From contig NZ_PTJS01000001.1 of NCBI RefSeq assembly GCF_002941025.1, forward strand, positions 4,717,472-4,781,471: a stretch of 64,000 bases of DNA, in the 5' to 3' direction. How positions within the stretch are numbered: position 1 is the first letter of the stretch; every line of letters starts with the position of its first letter. A model generated the notes under the pieces. That model saw nothing but the letters and a program-made list of their open reading frames with translations, was not told where the DNA came from and did not search any database. The translations under genes and the position numbers were made by a program. This DNA comes from Streptomyces sp. QL37. GTDB taxonomy: Bacteria > Actinomycetota > Actinomycetes > Streptomycetales > Streptomycetaceae. Positions 51,545 to 60,251 of the stretch are shown piece after piece.

Positions 51545-52522
51545 TCAGACGCGCCGTGCGAAACGGTCCAGCGCGGCCAGCACCGCGCGGGTCGTCGCCG
51601 GGCCGCCCGTGTGCCCCGCGTCGTCGATCACCGTCAGCTCGGCGTCCGGCCAGGCCTTGGCCAGCTCCCAGGCGGTGGTCAGCGGACCACCCAGGTCGAA
51701 GCGGCCGTGCACCAGGACACCCGGGATGCCCGCGAGCCGGCCGGCGTCACGGATCAGCTGCCCCTCCTCGAGCCAGGCGGCGTGGGAGAAGTAGTGGGCG
51801 CAGATCCGGACGAACGCCAGCTGGTCACGGTCCGGACGCCCCGTGTACGGGGGCGGACCGCTGTGCGTCTCCATGGACAGCACCGCGTCCTCCCAGGCGC
51901 ACCAGTCGGCCGTCGCCTTCGCCCGCACCTCCGGGTCGGGGCTCTCCGTCCGCCGGGCGTACGCGGTGAGGAGGTCCCCGGGGCCCTCGGCCTCCGGGAC
52001 GCCCGCCCGGAACCGGTCCCACGCCTCGGGGAAGATCTGCCCGGCGCCCCGGTACAGCCAGTCGATCTCGCTGCGCCGGGTCGTCGTCACCGCGGGGATC
52101 ACGATCTCCGAGACCCGCTCCGGGTGCTGTTCGGCGTAGGCCAGGATCAGCGTGGAGCCCCAGGACCACCCGTGCAGCAGCCACTTCCCGATGCCGAGGT
52201 GCTCGCGCAGGAGCTCCATGTCGGCGATCAGGTGCGCCGTCGTGTTGTGCCGCATGTCGGCTGCGGGGTCGCTCGCGTGCGGGGTGGAGCGGCCGCAGTT
52301 GCGCTGGTCGAAGAGCACGACGCGGTAGAGGTCCGGGTCGAAGTGCTGCCGGGCCCCGGGACCGCACCCCGAGCCCGGGCCGCCGTGGACGACGAGAGCG
52401 GGCTTGCCCGCGGGGTTGCCGCAGACCTCCCAGTACACGAGGTTGCCGTCGCCGACGTCCAGCATTCCGCGGTCGTGGGGCTCGGTCGGCGGGTACTTCC
52501 CGTCGGGGTCACGGGGCGGCAT
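51545..52522 (-). CDS. pip: Prolyl aminopeptidase
   Basis: The 325-residue enzyme removes N-terminal proline from peptides. It is an alpha/beta hydrolase with the oxyanion motif HGGPGSGCGPG, DQRNCGRSTPHA, the nucleophile elbow GWSWGSTL, VHGRFDLGGPL with the acid, and DDAGHT with the histidine. The ATG has GGGAGGG about ten bases upstream. It probably serves peptide turnover in the cytoplasm. Confidence 0.93.
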   Translation of the reverse strand: MPPRDPDGKYPPTEPHDRGMLDVGDGNLVYWEVCGNPAGKPALVVHGGPGSGCGPGARQHFDPDLYRVVLFDQRNCGRSTPHASDPAADMRHNTTAHLIADMELLREHLGIGKWLLHGWSWGSTLILAYAEQHPERVSEIVIPAVTTTRRSEIDWLYRGAGQIFPEAWDRFRAGVPEAEGPGDLLTAYARRTESPDPEVRAKATADWCAWEDAVLSMETHSGPPPYTGRPDRDQLAFVRICAHYFSHAAWLEEGQLIRDAGRLAGIPGVLVHGRFDLGGPLTTAWELAKAWPDAELTVIDDAGHTGGPATTRAVLAALDRFARRV

Positions 52523-52542
52523 GGTGGCGGACCCTCCCGGGG

Positions 52543-53214
52543 TCACTCGGTGACGGTGAACGGGGTGTCGGCCTGATTGTCCGTGTCCACCTCGTCCAGG
52601 CTCCACACACGGAACACGGGTGTCTCCGACGCGGTTCCCATGTCCCTGGGCACGTGGACCTCCGCCGCGAAGCTCCCGTCGGGGCCGGCGGTGACATCCC
52701 GCAGATCCTTCTCGGCGTACCCGCTGTCCCGGAAGGTGATGCGGATCTGCTCGTCCGGGGCGAAGCCGGTGGCCGTGAGCGTCACCACCGCTCCCGCCGG
52801 GGCCCGGTCGGGGACGGCGACCAGACGCGGCCTGCTGTGCGGGGTCGCGGTCGCAGGATCGGCCGGCAGGGTCTGGAGCGGTGGATCCGACGGTGTCGAG
52901 GAGGGTTCTGCGGAGGCGGAGGCGGAGGCGGAGGAGGAGGCCGACGCGGAGGCCGTCGTCGACGTCCCCGCCGGGCCGGCCGCCGACGCCCCCGGTGGCG
53001 ACGGGTCCCCGCCGGACACCGCCACGGCGGCGATGACCGCGGCGATGATCGTCGCCGCCGCCGTGATCATCGCCGCCGTGGCGGTGTCCGGCGGGGACCC
53101 GTCGCCACCGGGGGCACCGGCGGGTTGGGGCTGGACACGCGCATCCCCCTGCTGGCTCGTGAAGATCGTGGAGCCCGTCAGGATACCGGCCGAGGTGTGA
53201 CGCGTGCCGCTCAA
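52543..53214 (-). CDS. Membrane-anchored Ser/Ala-rich protein of unknown function, containing a large palindrome
   Basis: The 223-residue frame has a short N-terminus (SGTRHTSAGILTGST), a Pro/Gly stretch, one membrane helix (AAMITAAATIIAAVIAAVAV), a Ser/Ala linker (TTASASASSSASASASAEPS) and an Ig-like domain (VAVPDRAPAGAVVTLTATGFAPDEQIRITFRDSG). The helix and its flanks are encoded by a perfect inverted repeat with 49-base arms, so the N-terminal half may be an assembly artefact. The TTG start is uncertain. Confidence 0.6.
   Translation of the reverse strand: MSGTRHTSAGILTGSTIFTSQQGDARVQPQPAGAPGGDGSPPDTATAAMITAAATIIAAVIAAVAVSGGDPSPPGASAAGPAGTSTTASASASSSASASASAEPSSTPSDPPLQTLPADPATATPHSRPRLVAVPDRAPAGAVVTLTATGFAPDEQIRITFRDSGYAEKDLRDVTAGPDGSFAAEVHVPRDMGTASETPVFRVWSLDEVDTDNQADTPFTVTE
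52988..53115. repeat. Perfect inverted repeat, 49-base arms, 30-base loop
   Basis: Bases 52988-53036 are the exact reverse complement of 53067-53115. The loop itself holds a smaller inverted repeat (GCGGCGA...TCGCCGC). The lack of any mismatch, inside coding sequence, suggests a recent event or a fold-back artefact like the two others in this window. Confidence 0.9.
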
Positions 53215-53252
53215 TTCCCCTCGCCGCAGGCGGAATTGCGAGAGCCCGGGCC

Positions 53253-54083
53253 CTACGGCGCGATGGGCAGGCGGCGCTTGTGGTCGGTGAGGCGGTAGCG
53301 GCCGACGATCGTGTCGAAGGCCTGCTCGTCCACCGGCTTGCCCTCCAGGAAGTCGTCGATGGTGTCGTAGGTGACGCCGAGCGCGTGCTCGTCCGCCTTG
53401 CCCGGGTCGAGTGTCTCCAGGTCGGCCGTGGGCACCTTCCCGACCAGCTCGGCCGGGGCGCCGAGCGCCTCCGCGACGGCGCGCACCCGGCGCTTGGTCA
53501 GTCCGGTCAGCGGGACAAGGTCGGCCGCCCCGTCCCCGAACTTGGTGAAGAAGCCGGAGACCGCCTCTGCGGCGTGGTCCGTGCCGACGACGAGGCCGCT
53601 GTGCGCTCCGGCCACCGCGTACTGGGCGATCATGCGCTGCCGGGCCTTGACGTTGCCGAGCACGAAGTCCTGGTGGTGGGGGTCGCGGAAGGCCACGTCA
53701 CCGCCGAGCAGGGACTCCTGCATGGCGTCGGTCGCGGGCTTGATGTCCACGGTCAGCACCTGGTCGGCCTTGATGAAGGAGAGCGCGAGCTGGGCGTCGT
53801 GCTCGTCGGCCTGGACGCCGTAGGGGAGCCGCATCGCGTAGAACCGGGCGTCGTGGCCCGCGGCCCTGGCCCGCTCGACGGCGAGCTGGCACAGCCGGCC
53901 GGCGGTGGTGGAGTCGACACCTCCGCTGATGCCGAGCACCAGGGAGCCCAGCCCCGTGGAGGTCAGCCGCTCGGCGAGGAAGGCCACGCGGCGCTCGATC
54001 TCCTGGTGGGCGTCGAAGGTCTCCGCGACCTCCAGCTCCCGGGCGATCTCCTGCTGCAGGACGATGTTCGCCGGCTCGCTCAC
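53253..54083 (-). CDS. nadE: Ammonia-dependent NAD+ synthase
   Basis: NadE makes NAD+ from deamido-NAD+, ATP and ammonia, the last step of NAD synthesis. The 276-residue protein has the PP-loop [13 protein letters not shown], then [45 protein letters not shown] and the C-terminal HKRRLPIAP. No glutaminase domain is present, so it uses free ammonia. The GTG at 54083 has GAGGAG upstream; the long frame before it is not coding. Confidence 0.95.
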   Translation of the reverse strand: MSEPANIVLQQEIARELEVAETFDAHQEIERRVAFLAERLTSTGLGSLVLGISGGVDSTTAGRLCQLAVERARAAGHDARFYAMRLPYGVQADEHDAQLALSFIKADQVLTVDIKPATDAMQESLLGGDVAFRDPHHQDFVLGNVKARQRMIAQYAVAGAHSGLVVGTDHAAEAVSGFFTKFGDGAADLVPLTGLTKRRVRAVAEALGAPAELVGKVPTADLETLDPGKADEHALGVTYDTIDDFLEGKPVDEQAFDTIVGRYRLTDHKRRLPIAP

Positions 54084-54187
54084 GTCTGCTCCTCGTTCCG
54101 CTTCACGACGGTCTGTCGCGCCCACCCTACCCAGGGCCCTCTTGGGCCCGCCCGGTGCGCCGGTGGGGTCTCGGGGCCCGCCGCAGG

Positions 54188-54769
54188 TCAGCCCTTGACG
54201 GCCACGTGGTACGCCGACGCCCACAGCGTCACCGCGGAGCCCAGGCCCACCACGGCGCGCACGCTCCCGTCCGACAGGCCGGCCGCGATCAGCGCGAAGC
54301 CGAGCACCGCGACGGCGCTCAGCAGCACGGCCGTCCCCTTGTACTGCCACTGGTCGTAGAGGTGCGCGAGCGGGACGAAGTGAAGACCCACCACCAGCGC
54401 GATGGCCGGCGGGACGAAGGCGGGGTGGCCGGAGGCGTTGGACGTGGCGATCACCCCGAAGATCGCCGCGAGTTCGACGACGTTGACGATGCCGACCGAA
54501 CGCGCCCAGTTCGCAGGCAGGGAGACCAGGCGCGGCGAGGGCGCGGCGCCCTTGCGGTACGCGAGGTGAAGCGCCGCGGCGGTCACCGGTACGGCGATGA
54601 TCTGCACGGCCAGGGCCGCACCCGAGGACGCCAGTCCGGAGGCCCCGGCGAAGGCCCACACCACGGCGAACACCGACAGGACGACGGTGCCCCGGCGGCG
54701 CAGGGTCCGGGTGAGCGCGACGCACTCGGCGTCGGTGGCCGGGGGAGTCGACGGCGTCGGCTGAGTCAT
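54188..54769 (-). CDS. Hypothetical multi-helix membrane protein
   Basis: A 193-residue protein with five to six membrane helices, for example [20 protein letters not shown] and [20 protein letters not shown]. Two small motifs stand out: HLAYRKG and [10 protein letters not shown]. The ATG at 54769 is chosen; the Arg-rich extension upstream is not coding. No family is recognised. It sits about 100 bases upstream of nadE on the same strand. Confidence 0.75.
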   Translation of the reverse strand: MTQPTPSTPPATDAECVALTRTLRRRGTVVLSVFAVVWAFAGASGLASSGAALAVQIIAVPVTAAALHLAYRKGAAPSPRLVSLPANWARSVGIVNVVELAAIFGVIATSNASGHPAFVPPAIALVVGLHFVPLAHLYDQWQYKGTAVLLSAVAVLGFALIAAGLSDGSVRAVVGLGSAVTLWASAYHVAVKG

Positions 54770-55032
54770 CGGCCGAGAGTACAGCGGCCACGGGGCCCCC
54801 TCCGGTGGTTTCGGACCGGAGGGAGGAGGCCTCCACTTGCGGAGGCTTTCCGTCCGGCCCTCACCCTCCTGACCTGCCCGTTCCCTGTGCGGGGACGAGC
54901 CGCCCCGTGCGGGGGCGCCTCCCTGGCTACCCCCTGCCCGGAGCGGGTTCCTCCCGGCCCCGCGAAGCCGGGAAGGGTTAGTCTCGACCAGGTCCACGAG
55001 GCCCGCGGACGCTACGACGAGGAGGCCGCGAC

Positions 55033-55527
55033 GTGAACGCCACCCCGCAGGTCCTGGCGGTCCTGGACGAGCTCCTCGCCGCCGCGGCACCCGGCGAGCG
55101 CGGAGCGCTCTGGCATCTCGGCGAGCAGGGGCGGGAGTTGGACGCCAACATCGTCCACCTGCCGCCGCACGCCGGAGTGGGGGAGCACCAGGAGGACGTC
55201 CTGGACGTGCTGCTCGTCGTCCTCGCGGGCGGCGGCAGCCTGCGTACGGGGGACGGCGAGATCCTGGACCTCGCTCCGACGGCCTTCACCTGGCTGCCCC
55301 GGACCTCACGGCGGGCGCTGGAGGCGGGACCGGACGGGCTGACGTACCTCACCGTGCACCGCAGGCGCCCGGGCCTGACGATCAAGCCGGCCGTGCGCGC
55401 TCCTGCGTACGAGGGTGGCGAGGCTCCCTGCACGCTGGACCTGGTCTGCCCGGAGTGCGGGCGGCTGTCGGCCGACCGGGCGCCGAAGTTCTGTAGCGCG
55501 TGCGGGGAGCCGTTCCCGGAGCGCTGA
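55033..55527 (+). CDS. Cupin-like protein with C-terminal zinc ribbon
   Basis: The 164-residue protein combines a small-barrel cupin-like fold (NIVHLPPHAGVGEHQEDVLDVLLVVLAGGGSLRTGDGE) with a C-terminal zinc ribbon (CPECGRLSADRAPKFCSACG, four cysteines). His and Glu in GEHQED fit metal ligands of the cupin. The GTG start has GAGG upstream. Function unknown; it may bind a small molecule and DNA or protein through the ribbon. Confidence 0.8.
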   Translation: MNATPQVLAVLDELLAAAAPGERGALWHLGEQGRELDANIVHLPPHAGVGEHQEDVLDVLLVVLAGGGSLRTGDGEILDLAPTAFTWLPRTSRRALEAGPDGLTYLTVHRRRPGLTIKPAVRAPAYEGGEAPCTLDLVCPECGRLSADRAPKFCSACGEPFPER

Positions 55528-55587
55528 CGCGGGCGCGTCCGCTCACGCGGTCGCTCAGCCCGGCATCACGGGGTCGCTCAGCCCGGC

Positions 55588-55675
55588 CTCATGTGGCGCC
55601 CGTGCCGGTCTCACGCGGCGCCCGTGCCGGTCTCATGTGGCGCCCGTGCCGGTCTCACGCGGTGCCCGTGCCGCC
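55588..55675. repeat. Four tandem 22-base repeats after the cupin gene
   Basis: Units starting CTCATGTGGCGCCCGTGCCG alternate with units starting CTCACGCGGCGCCCGTGCCG, four in all, so a 44-base higher-order period is visible. Two copies of GGTCGCTCAGCCCGGC precede them. The array lies between convergent genes and may vary in copy number. Confidence 0.8.
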
Positions 55676-55676
55676 C

Positions 55677-55976
<300 letters not shown>

Positions 55977-55991
55977 TCACTGGGTGCGCAC

Positions 55992-56007
55992 ATACCCCCA
56001 GGGGTAT
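55992..56007. promoter_or_regulatory. CsoR/CstR-type operator
   Basis: ATACCCC-CA-GGGGTAT is a perfect 16-base inverted repeat, the usual A/T-flanked G-C tract site of the CsoR family. It lies 36 bases before the regulator start and about 135 before the divergent ATPase gene. Confidence 0.85.
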
Positions 56008-56143
56008 CGTACCGGGTGCCTCCCCCCGGGCCTGGTGTACTCAGCGCCACCCCGGACTCGGGGGCGTACGCCCAATGTGCCCGCCCGCACCTCTCCGTAG
56101 CGTCGAAGACGTGGCGCAGAGCGCGTCCGACGAGGAGAGGGTG

Positions 56144-56953
56144 ATGGTCATGTTCGATCGCGGACGACAGCCCACGAGCCGGACCGCCGAGGCTCTGCGG
56201 CTGGTTTCGGTGAGCAAGGTGTACGGAACCGGGGACAGCGCCGTGACCGCCTTGGACGGCGTGACCCTGAGCCTGCCGCGGGGGAGCTTCACCGCGGTCA
56301 TGGGCCCCTCGGGGTCCGGCAAGTCCACGCTGCTCCAGTGCGCCGCCGGCCTGGACCGCCCCGACCGGGGGCAGATCGTCGTGGACGGCGAGCAGATGAG
56401 CGGCGGCGGCGAGGCGGCGCTCACGAAGTTCCGGCGGGACCGGATCGGCTTCATCTTCCAGCAGTACAACCTGCTCTCCACCCTGACCGTCGAGGAGAAC
56501 ACCGCGCTGCCGCTCCGGCTCGCCGGCCGCAAGGCCGACCGGGAGGGCATCCGCGCGGTCCTCACACAGGTCGGCCTGGGCGACCGCCTCGGCCGTCTCC
56601 CCGACGAGCTCTCCGGCGGGCAGCGCCAGCGTGTCGCCATCGCGCGCGCCCTCGTGACCCGGCCCGCCGTGATCTTCGCCGACGAGCCGACCGGCGCCCT
56701 GGACACGCGCAGCGCACGCGATGTGCTGAGCCTGCTGAAGGAGACCGTCCGGCTGCACGGCAGCACCGTCGTGCTCGTCACCCACGACCCGGTCGCCGCC
56801 TCCTACGCCGACTCCGTGCTCTTCCTGGCGGACGGGCGGCTCGCGGGACACCTGCCCGCCCCCACCGCCGAGGCCGTCGCCGAACGCATGGCCCACCTCG
56901 GGGACCGCGTGGCCGAACGCCGCGCGGACAGCAGCCCGTTGATGGAGGTGTGA
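56144..56953 (+). CDS. ABC transporter ATP-binding protein (MacB/LolD type)
   Basis: The 269-residue ATPase has Walker [12 protein letters not shown]-loop FQQYNLL, signature [16 protein letters not shown], Walker [13 protein letters not shown] and the switch His in LVTHDP. The FQQYNLL and DEPTGALD forms mark the family that pairs with FtsX-like permeases. ATG at 56144 has GGAG upstream; an in-frame ATG at 56150 is possible. The permease gene follows three bases later. Confidence 0.93.
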   Translation: MVMFDRGRQPTSRTAEALRLVSVSKVYGTGDSAVTALDGVTLSLPRGSFTAVMGPSGSGKSTLLQCAAGLDRPDRGQIVVDGEQMSGGGEAALTKFRRDRIGFIFQQYNLLSTLTVEENTALPLRLAGRKADREGIRAVLTQVGLGDRLGRLPDELSGGQRQRVAIARALVTRPAVIFADEPTGALDTRSARDVLSLLKETVRLHGSTVVLVTHDPVAASYADSVLFLADGRLAGHLPAPTAEAVAERMAHLGDRVAERRADSSPLMEV

Positions 56954-56956
56954 GCC

Positions 56957-58297
56957 ATGCTGTTCCTCGCTCTGCGGTCGGTCCGCAAACGCCCGGGCCG
57001 CTTCCTCGCCACCCTGCTCTCGGCGTTCCTCGGCGCCGTGATCATCATGACGTTCAGCTCCCTGCACGACACGGCGGCGGCCCCCGGGGTCGACGAGGTC
57101 AGCTCGGAGTCCATGACCATCTCCGCGAGCGTCGTCGGCGGCTACGGCTCCCTCCTCGTCTTCTTCGCCATCGCCTCCACCCTCACCGTCAGCGTCCGCC
57201 AGCGCGCCGAGGAGATCCATCTGCTGCGGTGCACCGGGGCAACTCCCGCACAGGTCACGCGCATGATCGTCGGGGAGTCCGCCGTCGTCGCACTGGCCGG
57301 CGCGGCCCTCGCCGTCGGGCCCGCGATGCTCGGCGGCCGGCTCCTGCTCGGCCTCTTCAAGGACAGCGGCCAGGTCGCCGCGGACGTCGGCCCGGTCTTC
57401 GGCGCGATGGCGCTCGGCTCGGGCTTCGGCATCGCGGTCCTCGCCTCCGTCGGCGCCGCGTTCCTCGCGGTGCGCCGCGCCACCAAGGCCGCCGCCGGAG
57501 CGCGCGGCCCGTCCCGACGCCGGGGCCGCACGCTGGCCGGCTCCGCCGCTGTGGTGGCGGGGACCGGAGGGGTCCTGACCACGTACGCCGTGGACGGCAC
57601 CGAGGAGATGCTGATGATGTTCCCCGCCTACGGCGCCATCCTGCTCTCCGTCGGCTTCGCCGTCCTCGCCCCTTCCCTGCTGGGCAGGCTGCTGGGACTG
57701 CTGCGGGGCCCCCTCGCCGCGATGGGCGGCGCGGGCGGCTACCTGAGCGCCCGCAACCTGCGCAGACGCGGTGCGGAGCTGGCCGGGGTGCTCATGCCGA
57801 TGATCATCTTCACCGGCATGGCCACCGCCACCCTCTACATCCAGGGCGTCGAGAGCGACTGGGTCGCGGCGTCCGGCCTGGACAAGACGGTCGACGACAA
57901 GAACGTGGAGACCCTCAACCTGGTCGTCGTCGGCATCATCGTCGTCTTCTCCTGCATCATGCTCGTCAACAGCCTGTACGCCGCCACCTCCTACCGCAGC
58001 CGCGAATTCGGCCAGCAGCGCCTGGCCGGAGCGACGCCCGGCCAGGTCCTGGGCGTGGTCGGCTGGGAGGCGGTGCTCCTCACGCTGACCGGCCTGGTCC
58101 TCGGCACGGTCGCGGGCATCGCCGGGATCATCCCCTTCACGATGGTCCGCACCGACCAGGTCCTGCCGGACCAGGGCCCGGGCACCTGGCTGGCCATCAT
58201 GGCCGTCGCCACCGTCGTCACCCTCGGCACGAGCCTCGGAACCGCGCGCAGGACCCTGCGCGCGCCGGCCATCGACGCCGTCACCGTGGCCGCGTGA
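56957..58297 (+). CDS. FtsX-like ABC transporter permease
   Basis: A 446-residue permease with about eight helices in two FtsX modules (SLLVFFAIASTLTVSVRQRAEEIHLLRCTGATPAQVTRMIVGE and VVVGIIVVFSCIMLVNSLYAATSYRSREFGQQRLAGATPGQVLGV). The repeated R-x-L-G/T-GATP-QV is the coupling loop with the ATPase. It exports peptides or lipids, or acts in a stress response; the substrate is unknown. Confidence 0.92.
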   Translation: MLFLALRSVRKRPGRFLATLLSAFLGAVIIMTFSSLHDTAAAPGVDEVSSESMTISASVVGGYGSLLVFFAIASTLTVSVRQRAEEIHLLRCTGATPAQVTRMIVGESAVVALAGAALAVGPAMLGGRLLLGLFKDSGQVAADVGPVFGAMALGSGFGIAVLASVGAAFLAVRRATKAAAGARGPSRRRGRTLAGSAAVVAGTGGVLTTYAVDGTEEMLMMFPAYGAILLSVGFAVLAPSLLGRLLGLLRGPLAAMGGAGGYLSARNLRRRGAELAGVLMPMIIFTGMATATLYIQGVESDWVAASGLDKTVDDKNVETLNLVVVGIIVVFSCIMLVNSLYAATSYRSREFGQQRLAGATPGQVLGVVGWEAVLLTLTGLVLGTVAGIAGIIPFTMVRTDQVLPDQGPGTWLAIMAVATVVTLGTSLGTARRTLRAPAIDAVTVAA

Positions 58298-58325
58298 TCC
58301 GGATGCGTACGCCCCGGGGCCTCGG

Positions 58326-59171
58326 CTAGGACTGAGGCCCCGTCAGCCTCTCCACCACCAGACGGGTCGCCCGCGCATACCGCTCAGGCTCACCCGGCCG
58401 GGCGCGCCCCGAGGGCCTCACGAGCTCGCTGTACGCGACGATCCGGAAGATCAGCGCCCGGATCAGCAGCTGCTGCCAGTCGGCGTGATGGCTCCCCAAC
58501 GACAGCAGCTCGACCGGGAGTTCCCACCACAGCAGACCGTCGGCGATCACGACGGCCTCGGCGAACGGCGGAGGCCGCCAGTACGGCGAGAAGTCGATCA
58601 CGGCGGGTGGTTCGTGCGCGGCGAAGAGGACGTTGCCGGTCAGATCGCCGTGGATGAGCTGAGCCGCGTCCTGCCTCACGGGGCGCCTCAGCTCCAGCAG
58701 GGCCGAGAACGGCGCCGCGAGCTCCTCGATCACCTCGACGTCCTGCTCGCCCCACGCGACCCGGTCGGCCACCGCCCAGGGGTGGACCCGCCGTTCGAGG
58801 AAGGCGGGGCGAGGACATGGCCGCAACGCGGCGTGGAAGGCGCGGCCGGCGCGCAGAAGTTCGGCCCAACGCCCTTGCGGGCCGGGTTCACCGGTCAGGA
58901 ACCCGGAGGCAGTCCAGCCGTCCACGACACTCCGGCCGTCGGCGGCCCGGAGCGGCCGGGGGGTGCGGAAGCCGCTGTCCGCCGGCAGCTCCTCGAACAG
59001 GGAAGCGCCCCACTCGGCCTCGGCCTCCGCGCCCTCGGCGGGCTTGAACACGTACCCACCGACGAGAACACTCCGCCCCTGCCCGCCGGCCAGCGGAACA
59101 GGGGGCCCCTCCACTCCGAAGGCGTCGAGGACGGGACGGGGAGGAACGGCGTCGTTCAGAGGCTCGGTCAC
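58326..59171 (-). CDS. TIGR02569 family protein (aminoglycoside phosphotransferase-like fold)
   Basis: The 281-residue protein has kinase-like motifs: LIHGDLTGNVLFA as the catalytic HGD, VIDFSPYWRPP as the metal-binding D, and VGGYVFKPAEGAEAEAEWG in the N-lobe. TIGR02569 proteins are actinobacterial and of unknown substrate. The GTG at 59171 lies after GGCGGA; the upstream frame is not coding. It converges on the ABC operon. Confidence 0.88.
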   Translation of the reverse strand: MTEPLNDAVPPRPVLDAFGVEGPPVPLAGGQGRSVLVGGYVFKPAEGAEAEAEWGASLFEELPADSGFRTPRPLRAADGRSVVDGWTASGFLTGEPGPQGRWAELLRAGRAFHAALRPCPRPAFLERRVHPWAVADRVAWGEQDVEVIEELAAPFSALLELRRPVRQDAAQLIHGDLTGNVLFAAHEPPAVIDFSPYWRPPPFAEAVVIADGLLWWELPVELLSLGSHHADWQQLLIRALIFRIVAYSELVRPSGRARPGEPERYARATRLVVERLTGPQS

Positions 59172-59232
59172 TCCGCCATCCTGCGGGGCGGCCCTGCCGG
59201 GCGCACCTCCTTTTGCCGCCAGGCCACCGGGG

Positions 59233-59628
59233 TCAGACCCAGTCGTCCGGACGCTCCCACGGCGGGAGGTCCCGCTCGCGACGGCCGCAGCGACAGGACG
59301 GCTCCTGGCAGGGGGCGTCACGGTGCAGGTGGCGGGGGTGCGGGCACAGGGCGCACGGCCCGGCCGTCAGCCCGGTCACCCGCTGATGCCGGAACATGGC
59401 GCACGCGCACCCGGCCCTCGACTCCCACTCGCACCGCCCGGACGCGTTCGCGTGCCGGGAGCGGGGGTGTCCGCACTCCCGGCAGTCCTCCGGCTCCTGT
59501 CGCCGCTCCTGCGGACCGCTGCCGGACATCCGCACCCACCGCCCTTCGCCCCGGTCGGGCTCCACTCCACAACCCCGACACGGCATCCGACCGACGACGG
59601 GGTGCTTCCCCTGTGAACATCGGTCCAT
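59233..59628 (-). CDS. Cys/His-rich hypothetical protein with several zinc-knuckle-like motifs
   Basis: The 131-residue protein has at least twelve cysteines in pairs: CRGC, CRECGHPRSRH, GRCEWESRAGCAC, CALCPHPRHLHRDAPC and CQEPSCRCGRRE. Two halves look like repeated C-x2-C-x-H-x5-H units, suggesting several zinc sites. The ATG at 59628 lies after GCGAGG. It is divergent from the sigma factor gene with only 69 bases between starts, so they share a control region. No family is recognised. Confidence 0.7.
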   Translation of the reverse strand: MDRCSQGKHPVVGRMPCRGCGVEPDRGEGRWVRMSGSGPQERRQEPEDCRECGHPRSRHANASGRCEWESRAGCACAMFRHQRVTGLTAGPCALCPHPRHLHRDAPCQEPSCRCGRRERDLPPWERPDDWV

Positions 59629-59697
59629 GGCCTCGCGGGTGAAACATTTCCCGGCGGCCACCGCATCTAAAGGGGTGTAGGTGAGAGGGGGTGGCGG

Positions 59698-60207
59698 ATG
59701 AGGCAGTCCAAGGAGGGCGCCTTCCGTGAGTTCGCGGAAGCCCGTATGGGCCATCTGTTCCGTTCGGCGTGCCTGCTGACCAGCGGGGACACGCATCTTG
59801 CCGAGGATCTCGTGCAGGAGACGCTCGGCCGGATGTACGCGGTATGGGGTCGCACGTCGCGGGTCGGCAACCCGGCGGCGTACGCGCAGACCGTGCTCGT
59901 GCGGTGCTATCTCGGGCATCAGCGGCGCAGGTCGGCGGGGGAACGGCCGAGCGGTGAACTGCCGGAGCGTGCGGGGGAGTCGGCGGAGGACGCGTCCCTG
60001 AGGATGACGCTCCTCGACGCGCTGCGCGGCCTGCCGCCCAAGGACCGGGCGGTGATCGTGCTGCGTTACTGGGAGGACCGGTCGGTCACGGAGACCGCGG
60101 ACGCGCTGCACGTCAGCTCGGCGGCGGTACGCACCCGCAGCACCCGTGCGCTCGCACGGCTGCGCGAGCATCTGGGCGGCAGCATCGGCGAGCTGGCCGC
60201 GCACTGA
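59698..60207 (+). CDS. SigE-family ECF RNA polymerase sigma factor
   Basis: A 169-residue ECF sigma. Region 2 is FREFAEARMGHLFRSACLLTSGDTHLAEDLVQETLGRMYAVWGR. Region 4 is LPPKDRAVIVLRYWEDRSVTETADALHVSSAAVRTRSTRALARLREHL. It matches the actinobacterial SigE-family subtype, usually followed by a membrane protein, as here. The ATG has GGGGGTGGCGG upstream. Confidence 0.92.
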   Translation: MRQSKEGAFREFAEARMGHLFRSACLLTSGDTHLAEDLVQETLGRMYAVWGRTSRVGNPAAYAQTVLVRCYLGHQRRRSAGERPSGELPERAGESAEDASLRMTLLDALRGLPPKDRAVIVLRYWEDRSVTETADALHVSSAAVRTRSTRALARLREHLGGSIGELAAH

Positions 60208-60251
60208 CTTCTCCTCGTACTTATTTCTTCCCTTTTTCTCTTTCCACAGGT

